In this document: piece by piece, positions 1-10,928 of the stretch
Layout: every line of letters starts with the position of its first letter
How positions within the stretch are numbered: the first letter of the stretch is position 1
From: Cellulosimicrobium cellulans
Lineage (GTDB): Bacteria > Actinomycetota > Actinomycetes > Actinomycetales > Cellulomonadaceae
Assembly: GCF_016921195.1 (NCBI RefSeq)
Contig: NZ_JAFGYF010000006.1
Span: 1-64,000 of the forward strand
Length of the DNA: 64,000 bases
Reading direction: 5' to 3'
Made by a program: the position numbers and the translations under genes
The notes under the pieces: model-generated
Told to the model about the DNA's origin: nothing
The model's database searches: none
Seen by the model: only the letters and a program-made list of their open reading frames with translations

Positions 1-72
1 GTGGTGCCGCGTCTACCATCCGCCGCTCGTTCCTCGCGGCTCCCGCCAGGCCCGACCACGACGCGGCACCAC
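1..72. repeat. Structured palindromic element, copy A
   Basis: A perfect 13 bp outer stem (1-13 with 60-72) encloses a 46-base loop. The loop reads TACCATCC, then a small inner stem GCCGC/GCGGC around TCGTTCCTC, then TCCCGCCAGGCCCGACCAC. Copy B at 42747-42851 has almost the same loop text but unrelated outer stem sequence and a different, still pairing, inner stem. The outer stem may continue leftwards beyond the window. The function is unknown. A terminator, a structured RNA or a small mobile palindrome are all possible. Confidence 0.75.
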
Positions 73-593
73 CACCCACCCCGCCCTACGTCGTCTCGCC
101 CTAGTCTCCGCTCACCCGGGCGACCGCCCGCGGTGGCGGTCTCGCACACGCAGTTTCCGCAGTGCATCCGGTCGCCGCACGACGCCGCTGCACCGCTGCA
201 CTGCCGTACCGCGGCTGTGGGTCGGGGATAGCCAGACCGTCGCGACCGTCCCTGATCGTGGCGACTTCACGCCGCGTCGTAGCGACGAAGGTGGGCCGAC
301 GGCTCAGGGTGGGGGTGGGCTCAGATGCGAACGAGCGTCAGAGCGGCGCTCCGTGATCCCACGGCCGCCGGACCGGGGTGAGTGCGCCGCAGCCCCGAGC
401 ACCGAGCCCACCCCACCGCGGACCCGACCACGCGGGCATGAATCCTGACCGCGGTTCTATCTCGCGGGACCAGGGTTCTATGTTGGCGACCACGCGTCTG
501 TCCCATGCGGCTGGGCCTTCTCTTCGGTGGCACGGCCTCGGACACCGTGCCAGGAGGGCCGGCGACGCGGGTGGGCACGGGTGCTGGCCCCAC
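73..593. other. Long non-coding stretch upstream of gatC
   Basis: No open frame here has coding-type GC-third-position bias together with a recognisable product, so I see no gene. It contains two degenerate reverse-oriented copies of the 21 bp repeat (447-486) and a small hairpin, GGCACGG/CCGTGCC, at about 529-551. The gatC promoter lies at its right end. Confidence 0.5.
447..486. repeat. TAGA-box repeat locus R1, two degenerate reverse units
   Basis: Two units in reverse orientation, GACCGCGGTTCTATCTCGCG and then GGACCAGGGTTCTATGTTGG. TTCTA recurs at 455 and 476, a 21-base period. They match the reverse complement of the GAGGTAGAACCNTGGTC unit found in the larger arrays. The two units carry different cores (CGCGG and CAGGG), unlike the homogeneous arrays elsewhere, so this looks like an older, decayed copy. 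Confidence 0.65.
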
Positions 594-606
594 TAGAATG
601 GCGGTC
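594..606 (+). promoter_or_regulatory. Leaderless promoter -10 of gatC
   Basis: TAGAAT at 594-599 is a near-perfect -10 hexamer seven bases before the ATG at 607, with no purine-rich ribosome site between them. Transcription would therefore start at or next to the start codon. The same spacing recurs at many genes in this window. Confidence 0.6.
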
Positions 607-903
607 ATGTCCACCATCTCCCGTGACGAGGTCGCGCGCGTCGCCGCGCTGGCCCGCATCGATCTGCGACCCGAGGAGCTGGACCGGCTCTCCGGCGAGC
701 TCGACGTGATCGTCGACGCCATCGCCAAGGTCAGCGAGGTCGCGACGCCCGACGTCCCTGCCACGAGCCACCCGCTCCCGATGACCAACGTCTTCCGGGA
801 CGACATCCCCGAGCCGCCGCTGCCGGTCGAGGACGTCCTGGCCGCGGCGCCGTCGGCCGAGGACGGGCGCTTCGCCGTCCCGCAGATCCTCGGGGAGGAG
901 TGA
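607..903 (+). CDS. gatC: Asp-tRNA(Asn)/Glu-tRNA(Gln) amidotransferase subunit C
   Basis: The 98-residue protein matches GatC in length and in its start, [21 protein letters not shown]. GatC is the small belt-like subunit that holds GatA and GatB together in the heterotrimer that amidates misacylated Glu-tRNA(Gln) or Asp-tRNA(Asn). It is followed after a single base by gatA, and gatA overlaps gatB, giving the usual gatCAB operon. The start at 607 is chosen because the family N-terminus begins there and a -10 box lies seven bases upstream; longer upstream frames carry no family similarity. The presence of the operon implies indirect Gln-tRNA and/or Asn-tRNA synthesis. Confidence 0.95.
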   Translation: MSTISRDEVARVAALARIDLRPEELDRLSGELDVIVDAIAKVSEVATPDVPATSHPLPMTNVFRDDIPEPPLPVEDVLAAAPSAEDGRFAVPQILGEE

Positions 904-904
904 G

Positions 905-2446
905 ATGAGCGAGGACCTGACTCGCCTGTCCGCCGCCGAGCTGGCGGAAGGGCTCACCGCTCGTGACTTCTCGAGCGTCGACGCGACCCAGGCGCACCTG
1001 GACCGGATCGCCGCGGTCGACGGTGCCGTGCACGCGTTCCTGCACGTGAACGCCGAGGAGGCGTTGGCGACGGCACGCGCGGTCGACGAGCGGCGCGTGG
1101 CGGGCGAGGAGCTGCACCCGCTGGCCGGCGTCCCGATCGCCGTCAAGGACGTCGTCGTGACCCAGGGCATGCCGACGACCGCCGGCTCCAAGATCCTCGA
1201 GGGCTGGATCCCGCCGTACGACGCCACGCTCGTGGAGAAGGTCCGCGCCGCGGGGCTGCCGATCCTCGGCAAGACGAACATGGACGAGTTCGCCATGGGC
1301 TCGTCGACCGAGCACTCCGCGTTCGGCAACACGCGCAACCCGTGGGACCTCGATCGCATCCCGGGCGGGTCGGGTGGCGGGTCCGCCGCGGCGGTCGCCG
1401 CGTTCGAGGCACCGCTCGCGATCGGTACGGACACGGGCGGCTCGATCCGCCAGCCCGGTGCCGTCACCGGCACCGTCGGCGTGAAGCCCACGTACGGCGG
1501 GGTGTCGCGCTACGGCCTCATCGCGATGGCGTCGTCGCTCGACCAGGCGGGTCCCGTGACCCGTACCGTGCTCGACTCCGCGCTGCTGCACGAGCTGATC
1601 GGGGGCTACGACCCGCGCGACTCGACGTCGATCCCCGGCCGCGCGCCGGCGCTCGTCGAGGCGGCGGTCCAGGGCGCCACGGGCGACCTGTCGGGCGTGC
1701 GCGTCGGTGTGGTCAAGGAGCTCAACGGCGAGGGCTACCAGGAGGGCGTGAGCGCGCGGTTCGCGCAGTCGCTCGACCTCCTGCGCGGCCTGGGCGCGGA
1801 GATTGTCGAGGTCTCCTGCCCGCACTTCGAGTACGCCCTCGGCGCGTACTACCTCATCATGCCGTCGGAGGCGTCGAGCAACCTCGCGAAGTTCGACGGC
1901 ATGCGCTTCGGCCTGCGCGTCGAGCCGGAGGAGGGCCCGGTGACCGCGGAGCGCGTCATGGCCGCGACCCGCGGGGCGGGCTTCGGCGACGAGGTGAAGC
2001 GCCGCATCATCCTCGGCACGTACGCGCTGTCGGCGGGCTACTACGACGCCTACTACGGGAGCGCGCAGAAGGTCCGCACGCTCATCCAGCGCGACTTCGC
2101 CGCGGCCTTCGAGCACGCGGACGTCCTGGTCTCCCCGACGGCGCCGACCACGGCGTTCCGGTTCGGTGAGAAGCTCGACGACCCGCTGGCGATGTACCTC
2201 AACGACGTCGCGACGATCCCCGCGAACCTCGCGGGCGTCCCGGGCATGTCAGTCCCGGCGGGCCTGTCGGACGACGGGCTGCCCGTCGGGTTCCAGGTCC
2301 TCGCGCCGGCCAAGGCCGACGACCGCATGTACCGGGTAGGCGCCGCGCTCGAGTCCGCGCTGCTCAGCGCGTGGGGCGGCCCGCTCCTCGACCGCGCGCC
2401 GGCGCTGCCCACGGCCACCATCGAGAAGGAAGGCCAGGTCGGATGA
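905..2446 (+). CDS. gatA: Asp-tRNA(Asn)/Glu-tRNA(Gln) amidotransferase subunit A
   Basis: The 513-residue amidase-signature protein is the glutaminase subunit that releases ammonia from glutamine for GatB. The Ser-cisSer-Lys triad can be read off: Lys81 in AVKDVVV, cis-Ser156 in [11 protein letters not shown], and nucleophile Ser180 in [11 protein letters not shown]. The spacings match those known for bacterial GatA. The glycine-rich amidase signature spans roughly residues 150-185. The start ATG at 905 lies one base after the gatC stop. The stop overlaps the gatB start (ATGA), which indicates translational coupling. Confidence 0.97.
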   Translation: MSEDLTRLSAAELAEGLTARDFSSVDATQAHLDRIAAVDGAVHAFLHVNAEEALATARAVDERRVAGEELHPLAGVPIAVKDVVVTQGMPTTAGSKILEGWIPPYDATLVEKVRAAGLPILGKTNMDEFAMGSSTEHSAFGNTRNPWDLDRIPGGSGGGSAAAVAAFEAPLAIGTDTGGSIRQPGAVTGTVGVKPTYGGVSRYGLIAMASSLDQAGPVTRTVLDSALLHELIGGYDPRDSTSIPGRAPALVEAAVQGATGDLSGVRVGVVKELNGEGYQEGVSARFAQSLDLLRGLGAEIVEVSCPHFEYALGAYYLIMPSEASSNLAKFDGMRFGLRVEPEEGPVTAERVMAATRGAGFGDEVKRRIILGTYALSAGYYDAYYGSAQKVRTLIQRDFAAAFEHADVLVSPTAPTTAFRFGEKLDDPLAMYLNDVATIPANLAGVPGMSVPAGLSDDGLPVGFQVLAPAKADDRMYRVGAALESALLSAWGGPLLDRAPALPTATIEKEGQVG

Positions 2447-3948
2447 CCGCCACGACCGTCGACCTCGTCGACTTCGCCGACGCCACGCGCCGCTACGACC
2501 CCGTCATCGGGATCGAGGTGCACGTCGAGCTCGGCACGCTGACCAAGATGTTCTGCCCGGCCGAGGTGAGCTTCGGCGCCGAGCCGAACACCCAGGTGAC
2601 CCCGGTCTCGCTCGGGCTGCCGGGTGCGCTGCCGGTCGTCAACGGCAAGGCCGTCGAGTACGCGATCCGCATCGGGCTCGCGCTCAACTGCCAGATCGCC
2701 GAGACGTGCCGGTTCGCGCGCAAGAACTACTTCTACCCGGACGTCCCCAAGAACTTCCAGACGTCGCAGTACGACGAGCCCATCGCCTACGACGGGTGGA
2801 TCGACGTCGAGCTCGAGGACGGGACCGTGTTCCGCGTCGAGATCGAGCGCGCGCACATGGAGGAGGACGCCGGCAAGAACACCCACGTGGGTGGCGCGAC
2901 CGGCCGCATCCACGGCGCGGAGTACTCGCTCGTCGACTACAACCGGGCCGGTATCCCGCTGGTCGAGATCGTCACGCGGCCCATCACGGGGGCGGGTGAC
3001 CGCGCCCCGGAGGTCGCGCGCGCCTACGTCCAGACGTTGCGCGACATCTTCCGCGCGCTCGACGTGTCGGAGGCCCGCATGGAGCGCGGCAACGTCCGCG
3101 CCGACGTGAACCTGTCCTTGCGCCCGACGCCGGAATCGCCCCTTGGCACGCGGACGGAGACGAAGAACGTCAACTCGTTCCGCTCCGTGGAGCGCGCGGT
3201 CCGTTACGAGATCTCGCGCCAGGCCGCCGTGCTCGACGCGGGCGGCACCGTGATCCAGGAGACGCGGCACTGGCACGAGGACACCGGCATCACGACGTCG
3301 GGGCGCGTGAAGTCCGACGCCGAGGACTACCGGTACTTCCCGGAGCCGGACCTCGTCCCGATCGCGCCCCCGCGCGAGTGGATCGAGGAGATCCGTGCCG
3401 GGCTCCCGGAGCTGCCGGTCGCGCGCCGCCGTCGTCTCCAGGGCGAGTGGGGCTACGCGGACGCCGAGATGCGCGACGTCGTCAACGCGGGCGCGATCGA
3501 CCTCATCGAGGCCACCGTCGCCGCCGGCACGAGCCCGGCCGGCGCACGCAAGTGGTGGATGGGCGAGCTCGCCCGTCGCGCCAAGCAGGACGAGGTCGCC
3601 CTCGAGGCCCTGCCGGTGACGCCCGCCCAGGTCGCGGCGCTCCAGGGGCTGGTCGACGCGGGCCGGATCAACGACAAGCTCGCCCGCCAGGTCCTCGACG
3701 GCGTGCTCGCCGGCGAGGGAGACCCGGAGGCCGTCGTGACCACCCGCGGGCTCGAGGTCGTGTCCGACGACGGCGCGCTGCTCGCCGCGATCGACGAGGC
3801 GCTGGCCGCGCAGCCGGACGTCGTCGAGAAGGTCCGGGGCGGCAACCTCGGACCGGTCGGCGCGATCATCGGTGCGGTCATGAAGGCGACGCGCGGACAG
3901 GCGGACGCCGGTCGCGTGCGCGAGCTCATCCTCGAGCGGATCGGCTGA
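2443..3948 (+). CDS. gatB: Asp-tRNA(Asn)/Glu-tRNA(Gln) amidotransferase subunit B
   Basis: The 501-residue GatB is the kinase and transamidase subunit that phosphorylates the Glu or Asp on the tRNA and adds ammonia channelled from GatA. The N-terminal catalytic cradle contains [13 protein letters not shown] and the signature [16 protein letters not shown]. The helical and YqeY-like tail ([16 protein letters not shown] near the end) is complete. The start was placed at ATG 2443, which overlaps the gatA stop, rather than at an earlier in-frame codon inside gatA. A GNAT gene follows after four bases and may be cotranscribed. Confidence 0.97.
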   Translation: MTATTVDLVDFADATRRYDPVIGIEVHVELGTLTKMFCPAEVSFGAEPNTQVTPVSLGLPGALPVVNGKAVEYAIRIGLALNCQIAETCRFARKNYFYPDVPKNFQTSQYDEPIAYDGWIDVELEDGTVFRVEIERAHMEEDAGKNTHVGGATGRIHGAEYSLVDYNRAGIPLVEIVTRPITGAGDRAPEVARAYVQTLRDIFRALDVSEARMERGNVRADVNLSLRPTPESPLGTRTETKNVNSFRSVERAVRYEISRQAAVLDAGGTVIQETRHWHEDTGITTSGRVKSDAEDYRYFPEPDLVPIAPPREWIEEIRAGLPELPVARRRRLQGEWGYADAEMRDVVNAGAIDLIEATVAAGTSPAGARKWWMGELARRAKQDEVALEALPVTPAQVAALQGLVDAGRINDKLARQVLDGVLAGEGDPEAVVTTRGLEVVSDDGALLAAIDEALAAQPDVVEKVRGGNLGPVGAIIGAVMKATRGQADAGRVRELILERIG

Positions 3949-3952
3949 CGCC

Positions 3953-4558
3953 GTGACGCGCGGACCGGTCCTGCTCGGGGAGATGGTGCGCCTGCGCCCG
4001 ATCGAGGCGCGGGACGCCGACCGCATGTGGGAGTCGCTCCAGGACCCGGAGTCGAACCGGCTCACGGGGACGACGGCGACGTTCACGCGCGACCAGATCG
4101 ACGCGTGGTCGGCGACGATCAGCGACCGCGAGGGTCGGTACGACTGGGCCATCACCGCCGGCGCGGTGCGCGACGGTCAGCCTGTGAGCGACGAGATGAT
4201 CGGCGAGATCGTCCTCAACGACCTCGACGAGGACGCCCGCTCGGCGAACCTGCGCCTCGCGCTGCTCCCGAACTACCGGGGCCGCGGCTACGGCCGTGAG
4301 GCGATCTTCGAGGTGCTGCGGTTCGCGTTCGAGGGCGCGACCGACGTCGAGGGGATCCGGCACGAGGGGCCGCACCTGCACCGCGTGAGCCTCGACGTGC
4401 TGAGCATCAACCCGCGGGCGCGGATGCTCTACGAGTCGCTCGGCTTCCGCGAGGAGGGCCGGCTGCGCGACGTCTACCGCGACGGGGACGGGTGGGCGGA
4501 CGCGACGGTCATGAGCATCCTCGAGGACGAGTTCCGGGCGGGCCTCGGCGCACCCTGA
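3953..4558 (+). CDS. GNAT family N-acetyltransferase (RimJ/RimL type)
   Basis: The 201-residue protein has the RimJ/RimL-like GNAT layout: an early strand (VRLRPIEARDADRMWES), a central strand (ANLRLALLPNYRGRGYGREAI) whose RGRGYG is the acetyl-CoA pyrophosphate loop, and the late NPRARMLYESLGFREEGRLRD motif typical of N-terminal protein or amino-group acetyltransferases. It starts with GTG at 3953, four bases after gatB, so it is probably read from the gat transcript. A strong terminator follows at 4599. The substrate cannot be told from the sequence. Confidence 0.85.
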   Translation: MTRGPVLLGEMVRLRPIEARDADRMWESLQDPESNRLTGTTATFTRDQIDAWSATISDREGRYDWAITAGAVRDGQPVSDEMIGEIVLNDLDEDARSANLRLALLPNYRGRGYGREAIFEVLRFAFEGATDVEGIRHEGPHLHRVSLDVLSINPRARMLYESLGFREEGRLRDVYRDGDGWADATVMSILEDEFRAGLGAP

Positions 4559-4598
4559 GCCGTCGGGTGACGCGGTCGCGCGCAAGGACGAGACGGGA

Positions 4599-4629
4599 GG
4601 GCCCGGCAGCATCCGCTGCCGGGCCCTTC
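4599..4629 (+). terminator. Intrinsic terminator-like hairpin after the gat operon
   Basis: A perfect 12 bp stem GGGCCCGGCAGC (4599-4610) pairs with 4615-4626 around the loop ATCC. It is followed by TTCGTCGTC rather than a clean T-run, as is common in very GC-rich actinobacteria. Confidence 0.7.
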
Positions 4630-4752
4630 GTCGTCCCCGGGGACGCGCAGCTCTCGGGCACGTGCGGTCCTCGGGGAAGGTGCTCCGGGGCGCGCGGTCC
4701 CGCGGTGGGTGGACTCGTGACGTGCGCCGCGGCCCGCCGCGGAGGACCGTGG

Positions 4753-4815
4753 TTGACAGGGGTCAGGGCCGGGACGTACATTCATAAGACGGAAACAAAC
4801 TTCCGAGATGTGAAA
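4753..4815 (+). promoter_or_regulatory. uraD promoter with tandem candidate IclR operators
   Basis: TTGACA (4753-4758) and TACATT (4777-4782) are spaced by 18 bases. Two boxes of the form TTCC-N7-GGAA follow, TTCATAAGACGGAAA (4781-4795) and TTCCGAGATGTGAAA (4801-4815), 20 bases apart. Both are imperfect. The first overlaps the -10 box, a position expected for repression. The same geometry is seen in front of hyi at 13302-13366, and a perfect box lies in front of the malic enzyme gene. Confidence 0.55.
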
Positions 4816-4876
4816 TCGGAGCCTGAGGCTGTGTCGGACACCGCCGACGGGCGGACGTCGAGAGGGACACGCAGCG

Positions 4877-5374
4877 ATGACGCTGGACGAGTTCAACCGG
4901 TTGTCGCCGGAGGAGGCGCGCGAGGCGCTCCTCGCGTGCGCGCACGTCGCGCGGTGGGCAGACGCGGTCGCCGCGGGACGCCCGTACCCGACCGTGGAGG
5001 ACGCCGCGGACGCGGCGCTCACCGCGGCGGACCCGTGGACCGACGACGAGGTCGACTCGGCGCTGTCCCGCCACCCCCGGATCGGGGAGCGCGCGCAGGG
5101 GGACGCGGCGGACGCGAGCATGTCGCGGTCCGAGCAGTCCGGCGTCGACACGTCCGACGACGACCTCCAGCGCCGACTGGCCGAGGGCAACCGCGCGTAC
5201 GAGGAGCGGTTCGGGCACGTGTTCCTCATCCGGGCCGCAGGGCGCAGCGCCGAGGAGATCCTCGAGCAGCTCACCGAGCGGCTCGGCAACGACGCCGACA
5301 CCGAGCGGGCGAACGCCGCCCGCAACCTGCGCGAGATCGCCGCGCTGCGGCTGAAGGGAATGCTGACGGCATGA
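4877..5374 (+). CDS. uraD: OHCU decarboxylase
   Basis: 2-oxo-4-hydroxy-4-carboxy-5-ureidoimidazoline decarboxylase converts OHCU to S-allantoin, the third step of urate breakdown. The 165-residue helical protein carries the catalytic-region motif SRHPRIGERA, the substrate-binding SRSEQSGV segment, and the YEERFGHVFLIRAAGRS motif that marks the family. It is the first gene of uraD-uraH-uricase. Its stop overlaps the uraH start (ATGA). The start follows a GAGAGGGA ribosome site. The upstream promoter contains two candidate operators for the nearby IclR regulator. Confidence 0.93.
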   Translation: MTLDEFNRLSPEEAREALLACAHVARWADAVAAGRPYPTVEDAADAALTAADPWTDDEVDSALSRHPRIGERAQGDAADASMSRSEQSGVDTSDDDLQRRLAEGNRAYEERFGHVFLIRAAGRSAEEILEQLTERLGNDADTERANAARNLREIAALRLKGMLTA

Positions 5375-5739
5375 GCACCCACGCCAGCCACATCACCACG
5401 CACGTACTCGACGCGGCCAGCGGTAGGCCCGCCGAGGGGATCGCCGTCCGCCTGGAGGCGGCTCCGGAGATCGCGGTCGGGACGACGGGGCAGGGCTGGT
5501 CCCTGGTGGCGTCCTCCCGCACGAACGACGACGGTCGCGTGCCCGAGCTCGGGCCCGAGACCCTCGTCCCCGGTACGTACCGGCTCGTGTTCGACACGGG
5601 CGAGTACTTCGACCGGCGAGACACCGTGTCCTTCTACCCGGAGGTCGTCATCGTCTTCCGGGTGGCGAGCGCCGAGCAGCACTACCACGTCCCCGTCCTG
5701 CTCAGCCCGTTCGCCTACTCGACCTATCGAGGGAGCTGA
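5371..5739 (+). CDS. uraH: 5-hydroxyisourate hydrolase (transthyretin-like)
   Basis: HIU hydrolase opens 5-hydroxyisourate to OHCU, between uricase and UraD. The 122-residue protein has the family signature ITTHVLDAASGRPAEG near the N-terminus and ends in the diagnostic YRGS tetrapeptide that separates HIU hydrolases from transthyretins. It is translationally coupled to uraD by a 4-base overlap and is followed by the uricase gene after one base. The three enzymes therefore convert urate to S-allantoin from one transcript. Confidence 0.95.
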   Translation: MSTHASHITTHVLDAASGRPAEGIAVRLEAAPEIAVGTTGQGWSLVASSRTNDDGRVPELGPETLVPGTYRLVFDTGEYFDRRDTVSFYPEVVIVFRVASAEQHYHVPVLLSPFAYSTYRGS

Positions 5740-5740
5740 C

Positions 5741-6679
5741 ATGAGCACCACCACGACCGCCGAGCAGCCGGCGGCCACGCGGAGCAGCGGGGCCATCGTC
5801 CTGGGCGACAACCAGTGGGGCAAGGCGGAGGTGCGCCTCGTGCGCGTCGACCGCGCCACGCCGCGCCACGAGATCACGGACCTCAACGTCTCCTCGCAGC
5901 TGCGGGGCGGGCAGGAGGCCACGCACCTGGAGGGCGACAACTCCAAGTGCGTCGCCACCGACACGCAGAAGAACACGATCTACGCGTTCGCCCGCGACGG
6001 CGTCGGCGCGATCGAGGACTTCGCGATCCGCCTCGGCCGGCACTTCGTCGAGGACTTCGAGTGGATCGAGGGCGGTCGCTGGGAGATCGAGCAGTACTCC
6101 TGGAACCGCATCGAGACCGCCGACGGCGAGCACGACCACGCGTTCGTGCGGAACAACCAGGAGACGCGCACGACCGTCGTCCAGCGCGACGGCGACGAGG
6201 TCTTCGTCGTCTCGGGCCTCACGGACCTCGTCGTGCTGAAGTCGACGGGCTCGGAGTTCCACGGGTTCCCGCGCGACCGCTACACGACCCTCGTGGAGAC
6301 GAACGACCGCATCCTCGCGACGTCGGTCACCTCGCGGTGGCGCTACACGACGACGGACGTCGACTTCGACGCCGTGTACGCGAAGGTCCGCGCGATCCAG
6401 CTCGAGGCGTTCGCGACCACGCACTCGCTCGCCCTGCAGCAGACGCTGTTCGCGATGGGCAAGGCCGTGCTCGAGGCCGTCCCGGAGATCGCCGAGATCA
6501 AGTTCTCGATGCCGAACAAGCACCACTTCCTCGTGGACCTCGCCCCGTTCGGCCTCGACAACCCGAACGAGGTCTTCTACGCGGCCGACCGCCCGTACGG
6601 CCTCATCGAGGCCACGGTCCAGCGCGAGGGCGAGCCGGCCGAGCCGCGCGCCTGGGCGACCGTCACCGGGTTCTGCTGA
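5741..6679 (+). CDS. Urate oxidase (uricase)
   Basis: The cofactor-free enzyme oxidises urate to 5-hydroxyisourate with release of hydrogen peroxide. The 312-residue protein has the tandem tunnelling-fold layout: the N-terminal NQWGKAEVRLVRV supplies the catalytic Lys, VATDTQKNTIYAFA the conserved Thr, and the C-terminal half contains AEIKFSMPNKHHFLVDL, the uricase signature. The first 18 residues are a poorly conserved tail. The gene follows uraH by one base with the ribosome site GGGAG. A long hairpin follows the stop. No xanthine dehydrogenase or urate permease gene is in the window. Confidence 0.96.
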   Translation: MSTTTTAEQPAATRSSGAIVLGDNQWGKAEVRLVRVDRATPRHEITDLNVSSQLRGGQEATHLEGDNSKCVATDTQKNTIYAFARDGVGAIEDFAIRLGRHFVEDFEWIEGGRWEIEQYSWNRIETADGEHDHAFVRNNQETRTTVVQRDGDEVFVVSGLTDLVVLKSTGSEFHGFPRDRYTTLVETNDRILATSVTSRWRYTTTDVDFDAVYAKVRAIQLEAFATTHSLALQQTLFAMGKAVLEAVPEIAEIKFSMPNKHHFLVDLAPFGLDNPNEVFYAADRPYGLIEATVQREGEPAEPRAWATVTGFC

Positions 6680-6699
6680 GCCGACCGTGACGGACGGAC

Positions 6700-6742
6700 G
6701 CGCCCTGCCCGACCGCGGAGCACCCGCGGTCCGGCAGGGCGC
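6700..6742 (+). terminator. Terminator-like hairpin between uricase and iclR genes
   Basis: GCGCCCTGCC (6700-6709) pairs with GGCAGGGCGC (6733-6742), and an inner ACCGCGG/CCGCGGT stem extends the structure. It lies between convergent genes and can serve both strands. There is no T-run. Confidence 0.6.
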
Positions 6743-6800
6743 GCCCGCACCGTCGCGTCCCGGCTCGTCGGCCCCGGGCACCGCCTCGGGGCCTCGCGCC

Positions 6801-7613
6801 TCAGGGTGCCGCGGTGATGAGCTCGCGCGTCAGCTCGCTCGCGACGTCGCGCAGCACCGGCACCGCCCGCTCCCCGAACTCGTACGTCACGCGTGCCGCG
6901 GGGCCCGAGACGGACAGGGCGGTGGGGGTCGGGGCGTCGGGCACCGCGACGGCGAAGCAGCGCACGCCGAGCTCCTGCTCGCCGTCGTCGATCGCGTACC
7001 CGCGCTCGCGCGTCGCCGCGAGCTCCGTGAGGAGCGCGTCGACGTCGGTGATCGACTGGTCGGTCGCGGGCGGCATGCCGACCCGGCCCATGATCTCTCG
7101 CACGGTCTGGTCGGGGAGCTGGGCGAGCACCGCCTTGCCCACGCCTGTGCAGTGCGTGTAGACGCGTCGGCCGACCTCGGTGAACATCCGCATCGAGTGG
7201 CTCGACGAGGCCTGGGCGACGTAGACGGCCATGTCGCGGTCGATCATCGCGAGGTTCGCCGACTCGCCGAGGTCGTGCGCGAGCCGCTCGAGGTAGGGCC
7301 GTGCTCCGGCGCCGAGCTGGCGACCGGCCGACTCGCCGAGGCGGATGAGCCGCGGGCCGAGCGTGTAGCGCCGCGACGGCGTCTGGCGGACGTAGCCCTG
7401 GGCGAGCAGCGTCCGCAGCAGCCGGTGGATCGTCGGCAGGGGCAGCCCGGCGTGCTGCGCGAGCTCGCTGAGCCCGGACTCGCCGCCGAAGTCGGCGAGC
7501 AGCTCGAGCAGCTCGATCGCCCGGTCCACGGACTGCACGCCCCCGGCGGGCTTCGCCGCCCGCGTGCCCGGGGCGGTCTCCGTCGGCTCCGTCGCCGCCG
7601 AGGTCTCGGCCAT
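6801..7613 (-). CDS. IclR family transcriptional regulator (probable allantoin/glyoxylate repressor)
   Basis: The 270-residue protein has an N-terminal winged helix (about residues 25-90: QSVDRAIELLELLADFGG, then LSELAQHAGLPLPTIHRLLRTL) and a C-terminal IclR effector domain containing VGKAVLAQLPD and GEQELGVRCFAVAVPD. Family members such as AllR sense glyoxylate or allantoin. I start it at ATG 7613, preceded by GGAGATGG, rather than at the longer frame reaching 7658. It is divergent from the malic enzyme gene and flanked on both sides by purine and glyoxylate genes. Candidate operators occur at 7694, 4781-4815 and 13331-13366. The effector is inferred from context. Confidence 0.9.
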   Translation of the reverse strand: MAETSAATEPTETAPGTRAAKPAGGVQSVDRAIELLELLADFGGESGLSELAQHAGLPLPTIHRLLRTLLAQGYVRQTPSRRYTLGPRLIRLGESAGRQLGAGARPYLERLAHDLGESANLAMIDRDMAVYVAQASSSHSMRMFTEVGRRVYTHCTGVGKAVLAQLPDQTVREIMGRVGMPPATDQSITDVDALLTELAATRERGYAIDDGEQELGVRCFAVAVPDAPTPTALSVSGPAARVTYEFGERAVPVLRDVASELTRELITAAP

Positions 7614-7692
7614 CTCACCATCTCCTGTCCACCAGGTGCCGCCCGACGGCGGGTGCACCTCGCCTGAGCAGTGCGGGAACCTCCCGCGCTCC

Positions 7693-7709
7693 CTTCCGCA
7701 TCACGGAAG
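7693..7709. promoter_or_regulatory. Candidate IclR operator (perfect palindrome)
   Basis: CTTCCGCATCACGGAAG has perfect six-base arms CTTCCG/CGGAAG around ATCAC-type spacing. It lies in the 129-base divergent region between the IclR gene and the malic enzyme gene, 34 bases before the latter's ATG. Its TTCCGCA half is identical to the box at 13352 in front of hyi. Confidence 0.6.
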
Positions 7710-7742
7710 ACACGCATCAGCATACGAGAAGAAGGAACGAAC

Positions 7743-9239
<1,497 letters not shown>

Positions 9240-9281
9240 CGCACCGTCGTCAGCCCGGCCGCCCCGCAGAAAGGACACACC

Positions 9282-10928
9282 ATGACCACCACCACGGCCG
9301 TCGCCGTCCACGGACCCGCCGTCGAGCGGTCCGACGAGATCCTCACGCCCGACGCGCTCGACTTCGTCGCCGCGCTCCAGCGCCGGTTCGGTGCGCGCCG
9401 CGACGAGCTGCTCGCCGCGCGCGCCGCGCGGCGCGAGGAGGTCGCCCGCACCGGCCGCCTCGACTTCCTGCCCGAGACCGCCGACGTGCGAGCGGGGGAG
9501 TGGACGGTCGCCGGTGCGCCCGCCGACCTCCGCGACCGCCGCGTCGAGATCACCGGCCCGCCGACGCCCAAGATGGCGATCAACGCGCTCAACTCGGGCG
9601 CGAAGGTGTGGCTCGCGGACCTCGAGGACGCGTCGACGCCGCACTGGGCCAACGTCGTCGGCGGCCAGGTGGCGCTGCACGACGCCACGCGCCGCACGCT
9701 CGCGTTCACCTCGCCGGAGGGCAAGCAGTACGCGCTGCGCCCCGAGACCGACGGCGACGCGCTCGCCGTCATGGTCGTGCGACCGCGCGGCTGGCACTTC
9801 GACGAGGTGCACCTGACGGTGGACGGGACGCCCGCCGTCGGCGCGCTCGTCGACTTCGGCCTGCACTTCTTCCACAACGCCGCGGAGCTCCTCGCGCGCG
9901 GGTCCGGGCCGTACTACTACCTGCCGAAGATGGAGTCCCACCTCGAGGCGCGCCTGTGGGACGAGGTCTTCACGTACGCGCAGGAGGCGCTCGGGATCCC
10001 GCACGGGACGATCCGCGCGACGGTCCTCATCGAGACCATCCCGGCCGCGTTCGAGATGGACGAGATCCTCTACGAGCTCCGCGACCACGCGTCGGGGCTC
10101 AACGCGGGTCGGTGGGACTACCTGTTCTCCGTCATCAAGTACTTCCGCGACTCGGGACCGTCGTTCACGCTGCCCGACCGCGGCGCGATCACCATGACCG
10201 CGCCGTTCATGCGCGCGTACACCGAGCTGCTCGTGCAGACGTGCCACAAGCGCGGGGCGTTCGCGATGGGCGGCATGGCCGCGGTCATCCCGAACCGGCG
10301 CGAGCCCGAGGTCACGGCCCAGGCGTTCGACAAGGTGTGCGCGGACAAGCAGCGCGAGGCCGGCGACGGGTTCGACGGCTCGTGGGTCGCGCACCCGGAC
10401 CTCGTGCCCGTGTGCCGCGAGGTGTTCGACGGCGTGCTCGACGAGCGGCCCAACCAGCTCGACCGGCAGCGCCCCGAGGTCCACGTCACGGCCGACCAGC
10501 TCCTCGACGTGTCGTCGGCGCAGGGCGACGTCACCGAGGCCGGGCTGCGCAACAACCTGTACGTGTCCGTCGCGTACGTCGCGGCGTGGCTCGCGGGCAA
10601 CGGCGCGGTCGCGATCCACAACCTCATGGAGGACGCCGCGACCGCGGAGATCTCGCGCTCGCAGGTGTGGCAGTGGGTGCGCTCCGGTGCGTCGTTCACG
10701 GCGGGCGAGAGCGCGGGCACGACGGTCACCGCGGACCTGGTCCGCACGCTCCTGCGCGAGGAGACCGCGCGGCTGCGCGACGACGTCGGGCACGAGGCCT
10801 ACGACGCCGGCCCCTACGACCGGGCCGCCGCGCTCGTCGAGGACATCGCGCTCAACGAGCACTACGTCGACTTCCTCACGCTCCCGGCGTACGAGGACGT
10901 CGTCGCGCACGAGCAGGACGCCTCCTGA
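9282..10928 (+). CDS. aceB: Malate synthase A
   Basis: Malate synthase condenses glyoxylate with acetyl-CoA to malate. The 548-residue length fits the A isoform. Characteristic stretches are PKMAINALNSGAKVWLADLE with the acidic metal-binding region and ASTPHWAN near residues 85-125, RGWHFDEVHLTVDG, the GTIRATVLIETIPAAFEMDE block, and LMEDAATAEISRSQVWQWV towards the C-terminus. Its stop overlaps the next start (TGATG). No isocitrate lyase gene is nearby, so the enzyme here probably serves glyoxylate from allantoin rather than the glyoxylate shunt. Confidence 0.95.
   Translation: MTTTTAVAVHGPAVERSDEILTPDALDFVAALQRRFGARRDELLAARAARREEVARTGRLDFLPETADVRAGEWTVAGAPADLRDRRVEITGPPTPKMAINALNSGAKVWLADLEDASTPHWANVVGGQVALHDATRRTLAFTSPEGKQYALRPETDGDALAVMVVRPRGWHFDEVHLTVDGTPAVGALVDFGLHFFHNAAELLARGSGPYYYLPKMESHLEARLWDEVFTYAQEALGIPHGTIRATVLIETIPAAFEMDEILYELRDHASGLNAGRWDYLFSVIKYFRDSGPSFTLPDRGAITMTAPFMRAYTELLVQTCHKRGAFAMGGMAAVIPNRREPEVTAQAFDKVCADKQREAGDGFDGSWVAHPDLVPVCREVFDGVLDERPNQLDRQRPEVHVTADQLLDVSSAQGDVTEAGLRNNLYVSVAYVAAWLAGNGAVAIHNLMEDAATAEISRSQVWQWVRSGASFTAGESAGTTVTADLVRTLLREETARLRDDVGHEAYDAGPYDRAAALVEDIALNEHYVDFLTLPAYEDVVAHEQDAS

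Noticed and set aside
1-606. Small genes in the first 600 bases
   Set aside because: The frames are short, overlap one another, lack motifs and cross the palindromic element and repeat units.
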